A stretch of 64,000 nucleotides of DNA, taken from Humibacillus xanthopallidus. GTDB lineage: Bacteria > Actinomycetota > Actinomycetes > Actinomycetales > Dermatophilaceae. Positions 25,059 through 33,745 of the stretch are shown here, piece after piece; position 1 is the stretch's first letter, and the number at the start of each line of letters is the position of its first letter. Below the pieces are notes generated by a model. That model searched no databases. It was not told where the DNA came from and saw only the letters and a list, made by a program, of their open reading frames with translations. The stretch is from the NCBI RefSeq assembly GCF_006717145.1, contig NZ_VFQF01000002.1:186001-250000 (forward strand), written 5' to 3'. The translations under genes and the position numbers were made by a program.

Positions 25059-25328
25059 ATGGCAACCCGCACCGTCACCATCGCATCGTCGGTGGGCCTG
25101 CACGCCCGACCGGCTGCCCTCTTCGTCGAGGCCGCGAGCAACACCGGCCTCGACGTCGAGATCGCCAAGCCGGGCGAGGACCCCGTCGACGCGACGAGCA
25201 TCCTCGGTGTCATGGCCCTGGGGGCCAAGTACGGCGAGGAGGTCGTCCTGACCGCCGAGGGTGACGGCGCCGACGAGGCGCTCGACTCGCTCGTCGCGCT
25301 CCTGTCGCGCGACCTCGACGCGGAGTAA
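25059..25328 (+). CDS. ptsH: phosphocarrier protein HPr
   Basis: An 89-residue HPr. The phosphoryl His lies in VGLHARPAALF (~residue 15). The DATSILGVMALGAKYGEEV segment contains the position equivalent to Ser-46 of firmicutes HPr, but no HPr kinase gene is visible here. GAAGGAG precedes the ATG. It passes phosphate from EI to the IIA domain of FruA. It lies 66 bases after fruA and 5 bases before ptsI. Confidence 0.95.
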   Translation: MATRTVTIASSVGLHARPAALFVEAASNTGLDVEIAKPGEDPVDATSILGVMALGAKYGEEVVLTAEGDGADEALDSLVALLSRDLDAE

Positions 25329-25333
25329 GAGCC

Positions 25334-27052
25334 GTGGCCACGACGGAGCCGAGCGCCCAGTCCGACCCTCAGTCGGGCCCCGAGACGCGCCAGGGCATCG
25401 GTGTCAGCCCGGGGACGGCATACGGCCCGGTGGTGCAGGTCGCGCCACCGGTCCGTCCGCCGGCCAACGAGCCGGCGGTCGACGACCAGGAGGCGGCGCT
25501 CGGCGACGTCAAGGCCGCGTTCGAGGCTGTCGCGGTGTCTCTCGAGGAGCGGGCCACCCGCGTCGAGGACACCGCGCAGCAGATCCTCAAGGCGACGGCC
25601 CTCATCGCCCGCGACAAGGGCCTCGTCAAAGCTGCCGCCAAGCAGCTCGAGGCGGGCAAGGGGCGGGCGAACGCCATCGAAGGGGCCATCGAGCAGTATG
25701 CCGCCCAGTTCGAGGCGCTCGGCGGCTACTTCGCCGAGCGGGTGGCCGACCTGCGTGACGTCGGCTCCCGCGCCGTGGCCGCGGTGCTCGGCGTGCCCGC
25801 GCCGGGCGTGCCGCACTTCACGGAGCCGAGTGTCGTCGTCGCCGAGGACCTCGCGCCCGCCGAGACGGCGACCCTCGACCGGGCGCTCGTCGTCGGCATC
25901 ATCACCGAGGCCGGGGGCCGCACGAGCCACACCGCGATCCTCGCTGCACAGATGGGCATCCCCGCGGTCGTCCAGCTCACCGGGGCGACCTCCATCGAGT
26001 CGGGTACGCACGTCGCGCTCGACGGCGACACCGGCGAGGTGACGATCGAGCCCGACCTCGAGCTCGTCGAGCAGCAGCGGGCCCGCGCGGCCCGCCGCAC
26101 CGAGGCGCTCGGCCGGCTGTCCGGGGCCGGCGCGACGAGCGACGGACTCGGGGTCGCGCTGCTCGCCAACATCGGCGGCGTCGACGACGCCGTCTCCGCC
26201 GGTGCCCTCGACCTCGAGGGCGTGGGCCTGTTCCGCACCGAGTTCGTCTACCTCTCCGCGACCAAGGCGCCGACGGTCGAGGAGCAGACGCAGATCTACC
26301 GCGACGTCTTCGCTCCCTTCGAGGGACGCCGCGTCGTCGTGCGCACCCTCGACGCCGGCGCCGACAAGCCGCTGAAGTTCGCCGACCTCGGGCCGGAGGA
26401 GAACCCCGCTCTCGGCCGGCGTGGCCTGCGCCTGTCGGCGGAGCGGCCCGACCTGCTCGACGCCCAGCTCGAGGCGCTCGCCATCGCGGCTCGCGAGACG
26501 GGCGCCGACGTCCGCGTCATGGCGCCGATGGTCGCGACGGCGGAGGAGGCGGCGTGGTTCGCCCGCCGGGTGCGCGAGAACGGCTTGCCCAAGGCCGGCG
26601 TCATGATCGAGGTGCCGGGTGCGGCGCTGCGGGCCCGCGACGTGCTCGGCGAGGTCGACTTCGGCTCGCTCGGCACGAACGACCTGGCGCAGTACACCAT
26701 GGCCGCTGACCGCATGCAGGGCGCGCTGTCGGACCTGCTCGACCCGTGGCAGCCGGCGGTGCTCGACGTCGTCGGACTCGCCTGCGAGGGCGCGAAGACC
26801 GTCGAGCGCCCTATCGGGGTCTGCGGCGAGTCGGCCGGCGACCCGCTGCTCGCGCTCGTGCTCGTCGGTCTCGGCGTGACGAGCCTGTCGATGGCGCCGA
26901 GCAAGGTGCCGGTCGTGCGCCTCGCCCTGTCGCTGCACACCGAGGCCGAGTGCCAGCGGCTGGCGCAGATCGCCCGCGGGTCGCGCACGGCCGTCGACGC
27001 GATGGGTGCGGTGCGCGAGGCCGCGAGCTCCGAGCTCACCGACCTGCTCTAG
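25334..27052 (+). CDS. ptsI: phosphoenolpyruvate-protein phosphotransferase (EI)
   Basis: A 572-residue enzyme I. The active His is in GGRTSHTAILAAQMGIPAVV (~residue 200). The PEP-binding half has LFRTEFVYL, RTLDAGADKPLKF, GTNDLAQYTMAADR and the catalytic Cys in GVCGESAGDP. It takes phosphate from PEP and gives it to HPr. GTG start with GGAG 8 bases upstream; the N-terminal ~18 residues are hydrophilic and may be an extension, since the conserved start QGIGVSPG comes later. The gene closes the fru/pts cluster. Confidence 0.94.
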   Translation: MATTEPSAQSDPQSGPETRQGIGVSPGTAYGPVVQVAPPVRPPANEPAVDDQEAALGDVKAAFEAVAVSLEERATRVEDTAQQILKATALIARDKGLVKAAAKQLEAGKGRANAIEGAIEQYAAQFEALGGYFAERVADLRDVGSRAVAAVLGVPAPGVPHFTEPSVVVAEDLAPAETATLDRALVVGIITEAGGRTSHTAILAAQMGIPAVVQLTGATSIESGTHVALDGDTGEVTIEPDLELVEQQRARAARRTEALGRLSGAGATSDGLGVALLANIGGVDDAVSAGALDLEGVGLFRTEFVYLSATKAPTVEEQTQIYRDVFAPFEGRRVVVRTLDAGADKPLKFADLGPEENPALGRRGLRLSAERPDLLDAQLEALAIAARETGADVRVMAPMVATAEEAAWFARRVRENGLPKAGVMIEVPGAALRARDVLGEVDFGSLGTNDLAQYTMAADRMQGALSDLLDPWQPAVLDVVGLACEGAKTVERPIGVCGESAGDPLLALVLVGLGVTSLSMAPSKVPVVRLALSLHTEAECQRLAQIARGSRTAVDAMGAVREAASSELTDLL

Positions 27053-27073
27053 CAGCCACCCCCTTGCCCGTTC

Positions 27074-27113
27074 GAGGTGATGCCGGCCCCCACTCGGGGG
27101 CCGGCATCACCTC
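27074..27113 (+). terminator. perfect hairpin after ptsI
   Basis: GAGGTGATGCCGGCCCCC (27074-27091) pairs perfectly over 18 bases with 27096-27113, with a 4-base loop ACTC. It lies 22 bases after the ptsI stop and probably ends the fru/pts transcript. Its outer bases GAGGTGAT/ATCACCTC match the borders of the half-units in the 171-bp array at 12.7 kb, so terminator and repeat family appear related. Confidence 0.85.
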
Positions 27114-27229
27114 TGTTCGGGGGACGAACGGGGTCGAACCCGCACCGAACGGATGCCGCATCGGCGTCGTCGCCGTCGCCGGTGAGACCCCGCGCGGGCG
27201 GGGTGCGCCGATCGGGTACGTAGCCCACC

Positions 27230-27631
27230 ATGGCGCGCACTCCCGTCCTCGCAGACCTCGGTCACGAGCGATTTGTCTCCCTCACGACCTTCCGGCGATC
27301 CGGAGAGTCGGTTCCGACCCCGGTCTGGGTGCTCCCCGACGGGCAGGCGCTGGTCGTCAGCACCCCTGCCGGTGCCGGCAAGCTGAAGCGGATCCGCAAC
27401 GACCCGCGCGTCACCCTGCAGCCCTGCGACCGCCGGGGCAACGTCGACCCGGGGGCGCCGCTCGTCGAGGGCACGGCCGAGATCATCACCGACTCCGCGG
27501 TGTCCGAGGCGGTCAGCCGCAGGCTCGCGGGCAAGTACGGTCTGGAGTTCCAGATCTTCAGCGTCGTCGAGTGGGTGCTCAAGTGGGGTAACAGCGACCG
27601 CGTCGTCCTGCGCATCACCCCGAACCCCTGA
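27230..27631 (+). CDS. PPOX-class F420-dependent oxidoreductase-like protein
   Basis: A 133-residue split-barrel protein, paralogue of the one at 17.5 kb. Shared text includes RFVSLTTFRRSGESVPTPVW. Further motifs are TPAGAGKLKRIRNDPRVTLQPCDRRG and a C-terminal EWVLKWGNSDRVVLRI. It probably binds F420 or a flavin; the substrate is unknown. No ribosome site is seen before the ATG, but TACGTA lies about 10 bases upstream, consistent with a near-leaderless mRNA. Confidence 0.85.
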   Translation: MARTPVLADLGHERFVSLTTFRRSGESVPTPVWVLPDGQALVVSTPAGAGKLKRIRNDPRVTLQPCDRRGNVDPGAPLVEGTAEIITDSAVSEAVSRRLAGKYGLEFQIFSVVEWVLKWGNSDRVVLRITPNP

Positions 27632-27677
27632 CGGTCGTGCTCGACCGGTGCCGTCGACTGTTGGGTATGGGCCGACC

Positions 27678-29987
27678 ATGGAACGCGCGACGATGAGTGC
27701 AGGGGCAACCCGGTTGGCACTCGACGGCGTGCGCAACGCGCCGTCGCTGCTCGAAGGAATGCGATCGATCGAGGATCTGTCGGATGCTGCCGCCACCTCC
27801 GCGGACGGCACCGACTCCGCCGAGACGGTGCGGGTGCTGCTCTCGGCCATCCTCGACCCGACCGACCAGCTCGCGGCGATCGGCGCCGTGCTGGCACTCG
27901 GCGGGGTGCGACACCCGCGCGCGGGGTCGGCTCTCGTCACCGTCCTGCGCGAGGGGCCGCCCCACCTGCGCGACCACGCCGTCTGGGCCCTCGGCGGGTG
28001 CGAGCTGCTGCCGAACGCGCTGCCCCTGCTCATCGAGGCCGTCGTCGCGGGTGACTTCCGCGGCATGCTCGCGCAGCGCACGCTCGAGTCCTGGGCGCTG
28101 CGCACCCCCGACGACGTGCGAGTCGCGGTCGCCCGCGCCCTGGCGAGCACCACTCTCACTGCTGCCCGCTCGCGTCTCATCGAGACGCTCGGCCTCGTGC
28201 CGGGTGAGGCCACCCAGTCGCTCCTGCGGGCCGTCGCGGCCGGCGACCTCGAGGACCTCACGACCCGCGCGACGGCCATCGCCGCCCTCGGCGACCCCCC
28301 GCCCACCCGGGAGCGCCGAGAGAAGGGCTTCACCCCCTCATCGTCGACGACGAGCGTCCTCGTCATGCTGGCGTCGCAGCAGGGCCCCCTCGCACCGGTC
28401 GCGCAGCTCGCGCTCGACGACCTTCGCCTGCTCGCCGAGCCGCGACCGACAGCCAGGGTCGACGGCGACCGCACCGTCGCCCAGCTCTTCCTGCACGCCG
28501 ACATCGACGGCGCCCTGACGCACGCCGGCCGCGGCGACACCGGCGGCATCGCGACGCTGCTCGTGCACCTCGGTGACGCCCTCCTCCGAGCAGACCCGCC
28601 CGTATGCCGGGTGCTCACCCTCTCGCGCGGCCGCTCGGCGGCTGCCCTGACCGCCCTCGCCGACGTGGGAAAGCCCGGCCACCACTACCTCTCCGTGCCG
28701 CTGTGGGGGCCGGCCCCGCAGGCCGCTCGCGCCTGGCCGCTGTGGGTCGCCGCCCGTCGCGGCATCCGTCGGGTGCTGCGGGTCGCCGGGCCGGTTGATG
28801 CGCTGCACCTGCGGATGGCCGACGTCGGCTCCCTTGCGGCAGCCTCGGCCGCGCACGAGCTCGGGGTGCCGCTGGTGCTGACCCTCGCCCCCGACCCGCA
28901 TGCGCTCGTCGCGTCGCGGGAGCAGACCGGTGAGCTGACCCGGGCCAACGTGGGTGACGCGGACGAGCTCGAGCACCTCGTCTTCCGTGACAGCCTGCTG
29001 CGCCAGCTTGCCCGGCGTGCCGACCACGTCGTCGTCTTCCCACGGCCCGAGCTGGAGCACGACCTGCGCGACCTGCTCGGCATCGACACCGACGACGAGA
29101 CCCTGCACCTCTCGGTCGTGCCGGAGGGCATCAACCTCCCGGCCGTCGATGCCGCGCTCGAGGCGGCGACCTCCGACGAGGAGGCCGGCGATGAGAAGCT
29201 CGACGACGAGCAGGGCGGCGACGAGCAGGGCGGCGACGAGGAGCCTGGCGACAGGGTGCCCGGCGCCGCGACCGCGATCGCGACACCGGCTCTCGCCGAG
29301 CTCGACGAGCTGCTCGCCACCCTGCCGGCCGAGCGTCGCGGCCTGCCCCTCGCGATCTCGGTCGGCCGGCTGCACCCCGTCAAGGGCATGGCCACCCTCG
29401 TCGAGGCGTGGGCCTCGCGCCCCGACCTGTCCTCGCGCTGCAACCTGCTGCTCGTGGGCGGCGACCTCGAGGAGCCGAACGACGACGAGCGCGGCCAGCT
29501 CGACCTCATCGAGTCGGTCATCCCGACCGACTCCGCCGCGGCGGCCGGCCTGCTGCTCGCCGGTCACCGCCCCAACGGCACGGTGACGGCGTGGCTCGCG
29601 GCGACCAGGCACGGCCGCGGCGAGGCGGCGGCGCCCCACGGCGTCTACGTCTCCGCCAGTCTCAAGGAGGAGTTCGGCATCGCGATCCTCGAGGCGATGG
29701 CCGCCGGCCTCGTCGTCGTGGCCCCGGGCAACGGAGGGCCGGCGACCTACGTGACGAGCGGCGAGACAGGGGTGCTCGCCGACACCGCCTCGCCCGAGGC
29801 CCTCGCGGCAGCAGTCGTCGCGGCGCTCGACCTGGCCGCCGCTCCGGAGGCCGACTCGACCGCCGAGCGCACCATGGCGACCGTGCGCGACCGTTTCGGC
29901 ATCGACACGATGGCGGCCTCGCTCGCGGAGGTCTACGAGCGGGTCGCGACCGGACGGCATACGGCAGCGGGGGGCAGGGCGTCGTGA
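27678..29987 (+). CDS. HEAT-repeat / family-4-type glycosyltransferase fusion
   Basis: A 769-residue protein. Residues ~50-215 are HEAT/PBS-lyase-like helical repeats (DPTDQLAAIGAVLALGG, GPPHLRDHAVWALGGCEL, TRATAIAALGD). From ~290 a GT-B glycosyltransferase follows, with ISVGRLHPVKGMATLVEAW in the second Rossmann domain and the EX7E-type motif EEFGIAILEAMAAGLVVVAP near residue 660, the family-4 signature. An acidic insert with DEQGG repeats lies around residues 500-525. ATG 27678 is preferred because TATGGG stands just upstream; ATG 27693 is an alternative. The stop overlaps the next glycosyltransferase gene as GTGA. Sugar and acceptor unknown. Confidence 0.82.
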   Translation: MERATMSAGATRLALDGVRNAPSLLEGMRSIEDLSDAAATSADGTDSAETVRVLLSAILDPTDQLAAIGAVLALGGVRHPRAGSALVTVLREGPPHLRDHAVWALGGCELLPNALPLLIEAVVAGDFRGMLAQRTLESWALRTPDDVRVAVARALASTTLTAARSRLIETLGLVPGEATQSLLRAVAAGDLEDLTTRATAIAALGDPPPTRERREKGFTPSSSTTSVLVMLASQQGPLAPVAQLALDDLRLLAEPRPTARVDGDRTVAQLFLHADIDGALTHAGRGDTGGIATLLVHLGDALLRADPPVCRVLTLSRGRSAAALTALADVGKPGHHYLSVPLWGPAPQAARAWPLWVAARRGIRRVLRVAGPVDALHLRMADVGSLAAASAAHELGVPLVLTLAPDPHALVASREQTGELTRANVGDADELEHLVFRDSLLRQLARRADHVVVFPRPELEHDLRDLLGIDTDDETLHLSVVPEGINLPAVDAALEAATSDEEAGDEKLDDEQGGDEQGGDEEPGDRVPGAATAIATPALAELDELLATLPAERRGLPLAISVGRLHPVKGMATLVEAWASRPDLSSRCNLLLVGGDLEEPNDDERGQLDLIESVIPTDSAAAAGLLLAGHRPNGTVTAWLAATRHGRGEAAAPHGVYVSASLKEEFGIAILEAMAAGLVVVAPGNGGPATYVTSGETGVLADTASPEALAAAVVAALDLAAAPEADSTAERTMATVRDRFGIDTMAASLAEVYERVATGRHTAAGGRAS

Positions 29988-31291
29988 CGCTGCTCGTCAT
30001 CAGCCCGGACTACGCCTCTCACCTCTACCCCCTCGCGACCCTCGCCACCGCGTGGCAGGAGGCGGGGGAGCGGGTCGTCGTCGCGACCGGCCCCGCGACG
30101 GCGGGGATCGTGCGGGACTTCGGCTTCGAGCGCGTCGACCTGCGCCTCGGCCGGGGGTCGAACCCCGGTGTCATCCGCGCGGAGGAGCAGCCGAAGGGCG
30201 AGGACGACTCGCTCCGTGGCTTCTTCGACGCCACCCGGCGCGGGGCCGTGCCGACCCTCGCCTTCCAGGCGGAGGCGCGCGGCGACGACCTGCTGTGGGA
30301 TCCCGTCACGGTCGCGCGCGACGTGCAGCGCATCGTCGGGCAGGTTCGGCCCGACCACGTCATCGTCGACCACCTCGCCTTCAGTGCGCGCCTGGCCCTC
30401 GTGACCTCGGGCGTGCACCACGCGGACGTCGTGCTCGGTCACCCGTCGGCACTCACCGTCGGCGACGAGGTCTACGGCTTCCCGCCCGCCTTCCCGCGGG
30501 CCATCGTGCCCGACCCGGAGGCGCTGGCCGACCTGCACCGGCTGTGCGTCAGGGTGCGCGAATCCTTCACGTCTCAGTGGAACTCGGCGCTCGAGGCGCT
30601 CGCGCCGGGCGCCGCGCCGAGCCGAGACGCCTTCGCCGAGACCGGCGACGTCGTGCTGCTCAACTACCCTGGCGAGCTGCACGACCCCGCCCGAACGGCT
30701 CTGCTTCCTCCGCACGCCTTCCTCGGGTCGGCCGTGCGCACCGAGGCGCGTGACCCGCAGGTCGAGGCGTGGCTCGCCGAGAGCGACGAGCCGATCGCCT
30801 ACGTCAGCCTCGGCAGTTTCCTGTCGGTGCGTTCTGATGTGCTCTCTAGGGTGGCCGAGGCATTGCGGCACAAGGACATTCGGGTTGCCTTCGCTCTGGG
30901 ATCCACTCGCCGGGAGGCCCTGGGCGAGCTGCCCGAGTCGTGGCTCGTGCGCGAGACGCTGCCGCAGGTGCGCCTCCTCGGCCGCTCGGCGCTCGCCGTG
31001 TCGCACGGTGGCAACAACAGCGTGACCGAGGCGCTCACCGCGGCGGTGCCCCTGCTGCTGCTGCCGCTGTCGACCGACCAGTTCGCCGGTGCTGCTGCGA
31101 TCGAGCAGGCAGGCATCGGCGAGGCGCTCGACCCGAACGCCGCGACCTCCGACGAGATCGCTGCGGCTGCGACGCGCCTCCTCTCGCTCGAGGGTGTGGA
31201 GCGAGGTCGGCTCGACCGCATCGGCGCCGCTCTCGTGCAGACTCCGGGCGCGCAGCGTGCTCACGCCATCCTCACGGGACCGCCCGTCTGA
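29984..31291 (+). CDS. UDP-glycosyltransferase-like (GT1 family) protein
   Basis: A 435-residue GT-B enzyme starting at GTG 29984, overlapping the previous stop (GTGA). N-terminus LLVISPDYASHLYPLATLATAW is the acceptor-side Rossmann start. The nucleotide-sugar signature is RLLGRSALAVSHGGNNSVTEAL near residue 345, followed by LLLLPLSTDQFAGA. Family-1 enzymes glycosylate small lipophilic molecules or lipids. Coupling to the HEAT-GT4 gene suggests the two act in turn on one glycoconjugate (inference). Confidence 0.83.
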   Translation: MTLLVISPDYASHLYPLATLATAWQEAGERVVVATGPATAGIVRDFGFERVDLRLGRGSNPGVIRAEEQPKGEDDSLRGFFDATRRGAVPTLAFQAEARGDDLLWDPVTVARDVQRIVGQVRPDHVIVDHLAFSARLALVTSGVHHADVVLGHPSALTVGDEVYGFPPAFPRAIVPDPEALADLHRLCVRVRESFTSQWNSALEALAPGAAPSRDAFAETGDVVLLNYPGELHDPARTALLPPHAFLGSAVRTEARDPQVEAWLAESDEPIAYVSLGSFLSVRSDVLSRVAEALRHKDIRVAFALGSTRREALGELPESWLVRETLPQVRLLGRSALAVSHGGNNSVTEALTAAVPLLLLPLSTDQFAGAAAIEQAGIGEALDPNAATSDEIAAAATRLLSLEGVERGRLDRIGAALVQTPGAQRAHAILTGPPV

Positions 31292-31320
31292 CAACGCCCC
31301 CCGGCGGCGCAACACCCCCA

Positions 31321-31423
31321 ATCGAAAGAGCACTTCGTCGGCACATTCCCGATCGAAAGAGCAGTTCGTCGGCATCCGCGCCCTGCTGAGGGCGGCGTCA
31401 TGCCGACGAACTGCTCTTTCGAT
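31321..31423. repeat. inverted pair of a 24-bp repeat, with a third direct copy
   Basis: A 24-base unit beginning ATCGAAAGAGCAG lies at 31352-31375. Its exact reverse complement is at 31400-31423, separated by 24 bases. An imperfect direct copy precedes at 31321-31343. The pair can form a perfect 24-bp stem between the convergent glycosyltransferase and membrane-protein genes and may terminate both. Related copies are at 6718-6740 and, degenerate, at 46116-46179. Confidence 0.88.
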
Positions 31424-31452
31424 CCGTGGGCGGGGGGCGGGGGGCGAGTGCG

Positions 31453-31917
31453 TCAGACGGGCTGGGGAGTGCCCCGGTGGGCGCGCTCCCGCTGCGCCTG
31501 CTGGTGCAGCTCGGTGAGGCGCACCTCGTAGAGGTGGGCGCGTGCCGCGAGCCGGGTGTGCGAGGTGCTGCTCCTGCGCAGCACCCACACGAAGGCCACG
31601 ACGGCCACCACGACGGCGGCCTCGAGAGCCCAGAGCTGCGTGAACGAGCCTACCCCCGAGTCGATCCCGGTCAGATAGACGACGCCGAGACCGGCGAGGA
31701 GCACGAGCACTGCCACGGCCACCGCGCCGACGTGGCGAGTGGTGCGGCGACCCGAGGCAGCGAGCGCCTGCTGGGCGAAGGCTCGCTCCTCGCGGACGCG
31801 GTCGATGCGGAGGTGGACGGGTGCCGGGAAGCGGTGGGTCTCACCCTTCGCCCTGAACAGGCCGCCGGGGGTGTAGTCCCACGGGCAGTCGTAGCGCCCT
31901 GCGAAGCTGTCGATCAT
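31453..31917 (-). CDS. two-helix membrane protein of unknown function
   Basis: A 154-residue protein. A soluble N-terminus (MIDSFAGRYDCPWDYTPGGL) is followed by hydrophobic segments at ~63-84 and ~93-112, then a charged helical C-terminus (TRLAARAHLYEVRLTELHQQ). No family recognised. AAGGAAC lies 8 bases upstream of the ATG. It follows the DoxX gene by 38 bases on the same strand, so a two-gene operon is likely. Confidence 0.65.
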   Translation of the reverse strand: MIDSFAGRYDCPWDYTPGGLFRAKGETHRFPAPVHLRIDRVREERAFAQQALAASGRRTTRHVGAVAVAVLVLLAGLGVVYLTGIDSGVGSFTQLWALEAAVVVAVVAFVWVLRRSSTSHTRLAARAHLYEVRLTELHQQAQRERAHRGTPQPV

Positions 31918-31955
31918 GGTCTTTGTTCCTTCAGCCGTGACGGGTGTCGGAGGGT

Positions 31956-32492
31956 TCAGGAGCCCGAGTCGGAGTGCGACTCGGAGCGCAGTCGCGACCC
32001 GAGGGCGCCGGCGGCGACGACGAGTGCAGCGGCGACGAGGACGACGTCCTTGAGGACGTACTGCCCCAGCAGCGACGGGCCGTGGGGGAAGAGCTCATCG
32101 GTGAAGAGGACGAGCGGCGACAGGATGCCGACGAAGGCGCCGGCCAGCACGACGAGGCCGACCCGCACGAGCTTGCCTGTGACGAGTGTGAGCCCGATGA
32201 AGGTCTCGAGGACGGCCGTCAGGAGCACGGCCGTGTGGCCGCCGACGAGGCCGAAGGTCAGGCGGTCGATGGTGGCCGCCGCGATCTCCTCGGCGGGGCT
32301 GAGGCCCGGAAAGAACTTGAGCACGCCGAAGCCGAGGAAGACGAGGCCGAGGCTGACCTGCAGGAAGCCGACGCTGTAGCGGTTCAGCAGGCGCTGCAGG
32401 AGACCGACGGCGTGGGTGACCGTGGCGGACAGACCGGTGGGCTGCGACGGGATGACGTCGGTGCCGGGCCGGTCGAGGGTGAGCTGTGACAT
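31956..32492 (-). CDS. DoxX-family membrane protein
   Basis: A 178-residue membrane protein with four hydrophobic helices: VGFLQVSLGLVFLGFGVLKF, AVLLTAVLETFIGLTLV, VGLVVLAGAFVGILSPLV and VLKDVVLVAAALVVAAGAL. The pattern LGLVFLGFGVLKFFPG and YVLKD matches DoxX-like proteins, which are quinone-oxidoreductase-associated or of unknown role. AAGGAG 10 bases upstream supports ATG 32492. A small dyad (GTGGG/CCCAC) follows at ~32608-32626, in the gap to the desaturase. Confidence 0.8.
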   Translation of the reverse strand: MSQLTLDRPGTDVIPSQPTGLSATVTHAVGLLQRLLNRYSVGFLQVSLGLVFLGFGVLKFFPGLSPAEEIAAATIDRLTFGLVGGHTAVLLTAVLETFIGLTLVTGKLVRVGLVVLAGAFVGILSPLVLFTDELFPHGPSLLGQYVLKDVVLVAAALVVAAGALGSRLRSESHSDSGS

Positions 32493-32670
32493 GGTGGCGA
32501 ATCTCCTTGGGTGTGAGGTTGATCGACCCAAAGAGCGGTCGGCGGCGCGCCTGGATACAGCGGCGCCTCCGATTGAGTCGATCTACTCACCCGGAGTGTC
32601 CGACTGTGGGTGGAATCCGCCCACAATCTGCTCGCACATCTGCCCGGACCAGCGCGGACCTTGGCGTGAC

Positions 32671-33606
32671 TCAGCTGCTCTGGCGAGCCGCCTTCTTCGC
32701 CGCCATCTCCTCGCGGCGAGCGACGAAGCGCGAGGCCTCCTCGTCGAGCGCGGCGACCGCGGTGGCCAGCTCCTCACGGGCCTGCTCGCCCTCGGCGTCG
32801 AGGCCCTCGAGGTCCCAGACGCCCCACTGGCGCAGCAGCGGCGCCACGATGTCGTCGTGGTGGATGCGCAGGTCGTAGATGCCGGCCATCGCCATCTGCA
32901 CGGCCTTGCGACCGAAGCCGGGGATGATCGCCCCCGGCATCTGGAAGCTGACGACCTCGTCGGTGATCGCGCGCATCGTCTGGCCCGGCGTGATCTCGAG
33001 GGCCGCCTGCACGATGTTGCGGTAGAAGATCATGTGGAGGTTCTCGTCCTTGGCCACACGCGTCAGCAGCTTCTCCGCGATCGGCTCCTCGGTGTAGCGG
33101 CCGGTGTTGCGGTGGGAGACCCGGGTGGCGAGCTCCTGGAAGGAGACGTAGGCGCAGACGTTGAGCAGCGGCTTGTCGCCCGAGTCGTAGCCGGTCTCCA
33201 TCGTCTCCATGCGGGCGCGCTCGAGCTCGTCGGGGTCGACGCCCCGGGTGACGAGGAGGTAGTCGCGGATGCAGAAGGCGTGCCTCCCCTCCTCGGCCGT
33301 CCACCGGTTGACCCACGTCCCCCACGCGCTGTCGCGGCCGAACGCCCGCTCGACCTCACGGTGGTAGCTCGGCAGGTTGTCCTCCGTCAGCAGGTTGACC
33401 TCGAGCGCGGTGCGGGCGATCGGCGAGAGCTGCGACTGCTCGACCGACCACGGCTCGCCGCCGAGCTCGAAGAAGTCTCGGCCCTGTGACCACGGCACGT
33501 ACTCGTGTGGCATCCACTCCTGCGCCGCCGCGAGGTGCCGGTTGAGGTTCTCCTCGACCGTCGGCTCGAGGGCGGCGAGCAGGTGAGCGCTGTCGAGTGT
33601 GGCCAT
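32671..33606 (-). CDS. acyl-ACP desaturase (stearoyl-ACP type)
   Basis: A 311-residue soluble di-iron desaturase. The iron ligands are visible as E in TVEENLNRH, EEGRH in WTAEEGRHAFCIRDYL and the second DENLH in VAKDENLHMIFYRN. Length and layout match the actinobacterial DesA1/DesA2 group, which insert a double bond into acyl-ACP chains for membrane or mycolate-like lipids. GAGGAGG immediately upstream fixes the ATG. It stands alone, with ~140-base gaps on each side. Confidence 0.92.
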   Translation of the reverse strand: MATLDSAHLLAALEPTVEENLNRHLAAAQEWMPHEYVPWSQGRDFFELGGEPWSVEQSQLSPIARTALEVNLLTEDNLPSYHREVERAFGRDSAWGTWVNRWTAEEGRHAFCIRDYLLVTRGVDPDELERARMETMETGYDSGDKPLLNVCAYVSFQELATRVSHRNTGRYTEEPIAEKLLTRVAKDENLHMIFYRNIVQAALEITPGQTMRAITDEVVSFQMPGAIIPGFGRKAVQMAMAGIYDLRIHHDDIVAPLLRQWGVWDLEGLDAEGEQAREELATAVAALDEEASRFVARREEMAAKKAARQSS

Positions 33607-33745
33607 GGGTCCTCCTCAGTGGGGGGAACGCGGGAGCCGCGCCCATGTCCTGCCTACACCCTGGGCGCCCGCCGATCCAGACCCGCCACCGCAGATTCCG
33701 TATGCCGTGTGGCCGGCCCGTGTGTCAGCCGGGTGGCGCGCCGCG

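Noticed and set aside
28338-29960. Long minus-strand frame opposite the HEAT-glycosyltransferase gene
   Set aside because: Low-complexity Arg/Gly/Val/Asp translation with no motif, while the plus strand encodes clear HEAT and glycosyltransferase domains.
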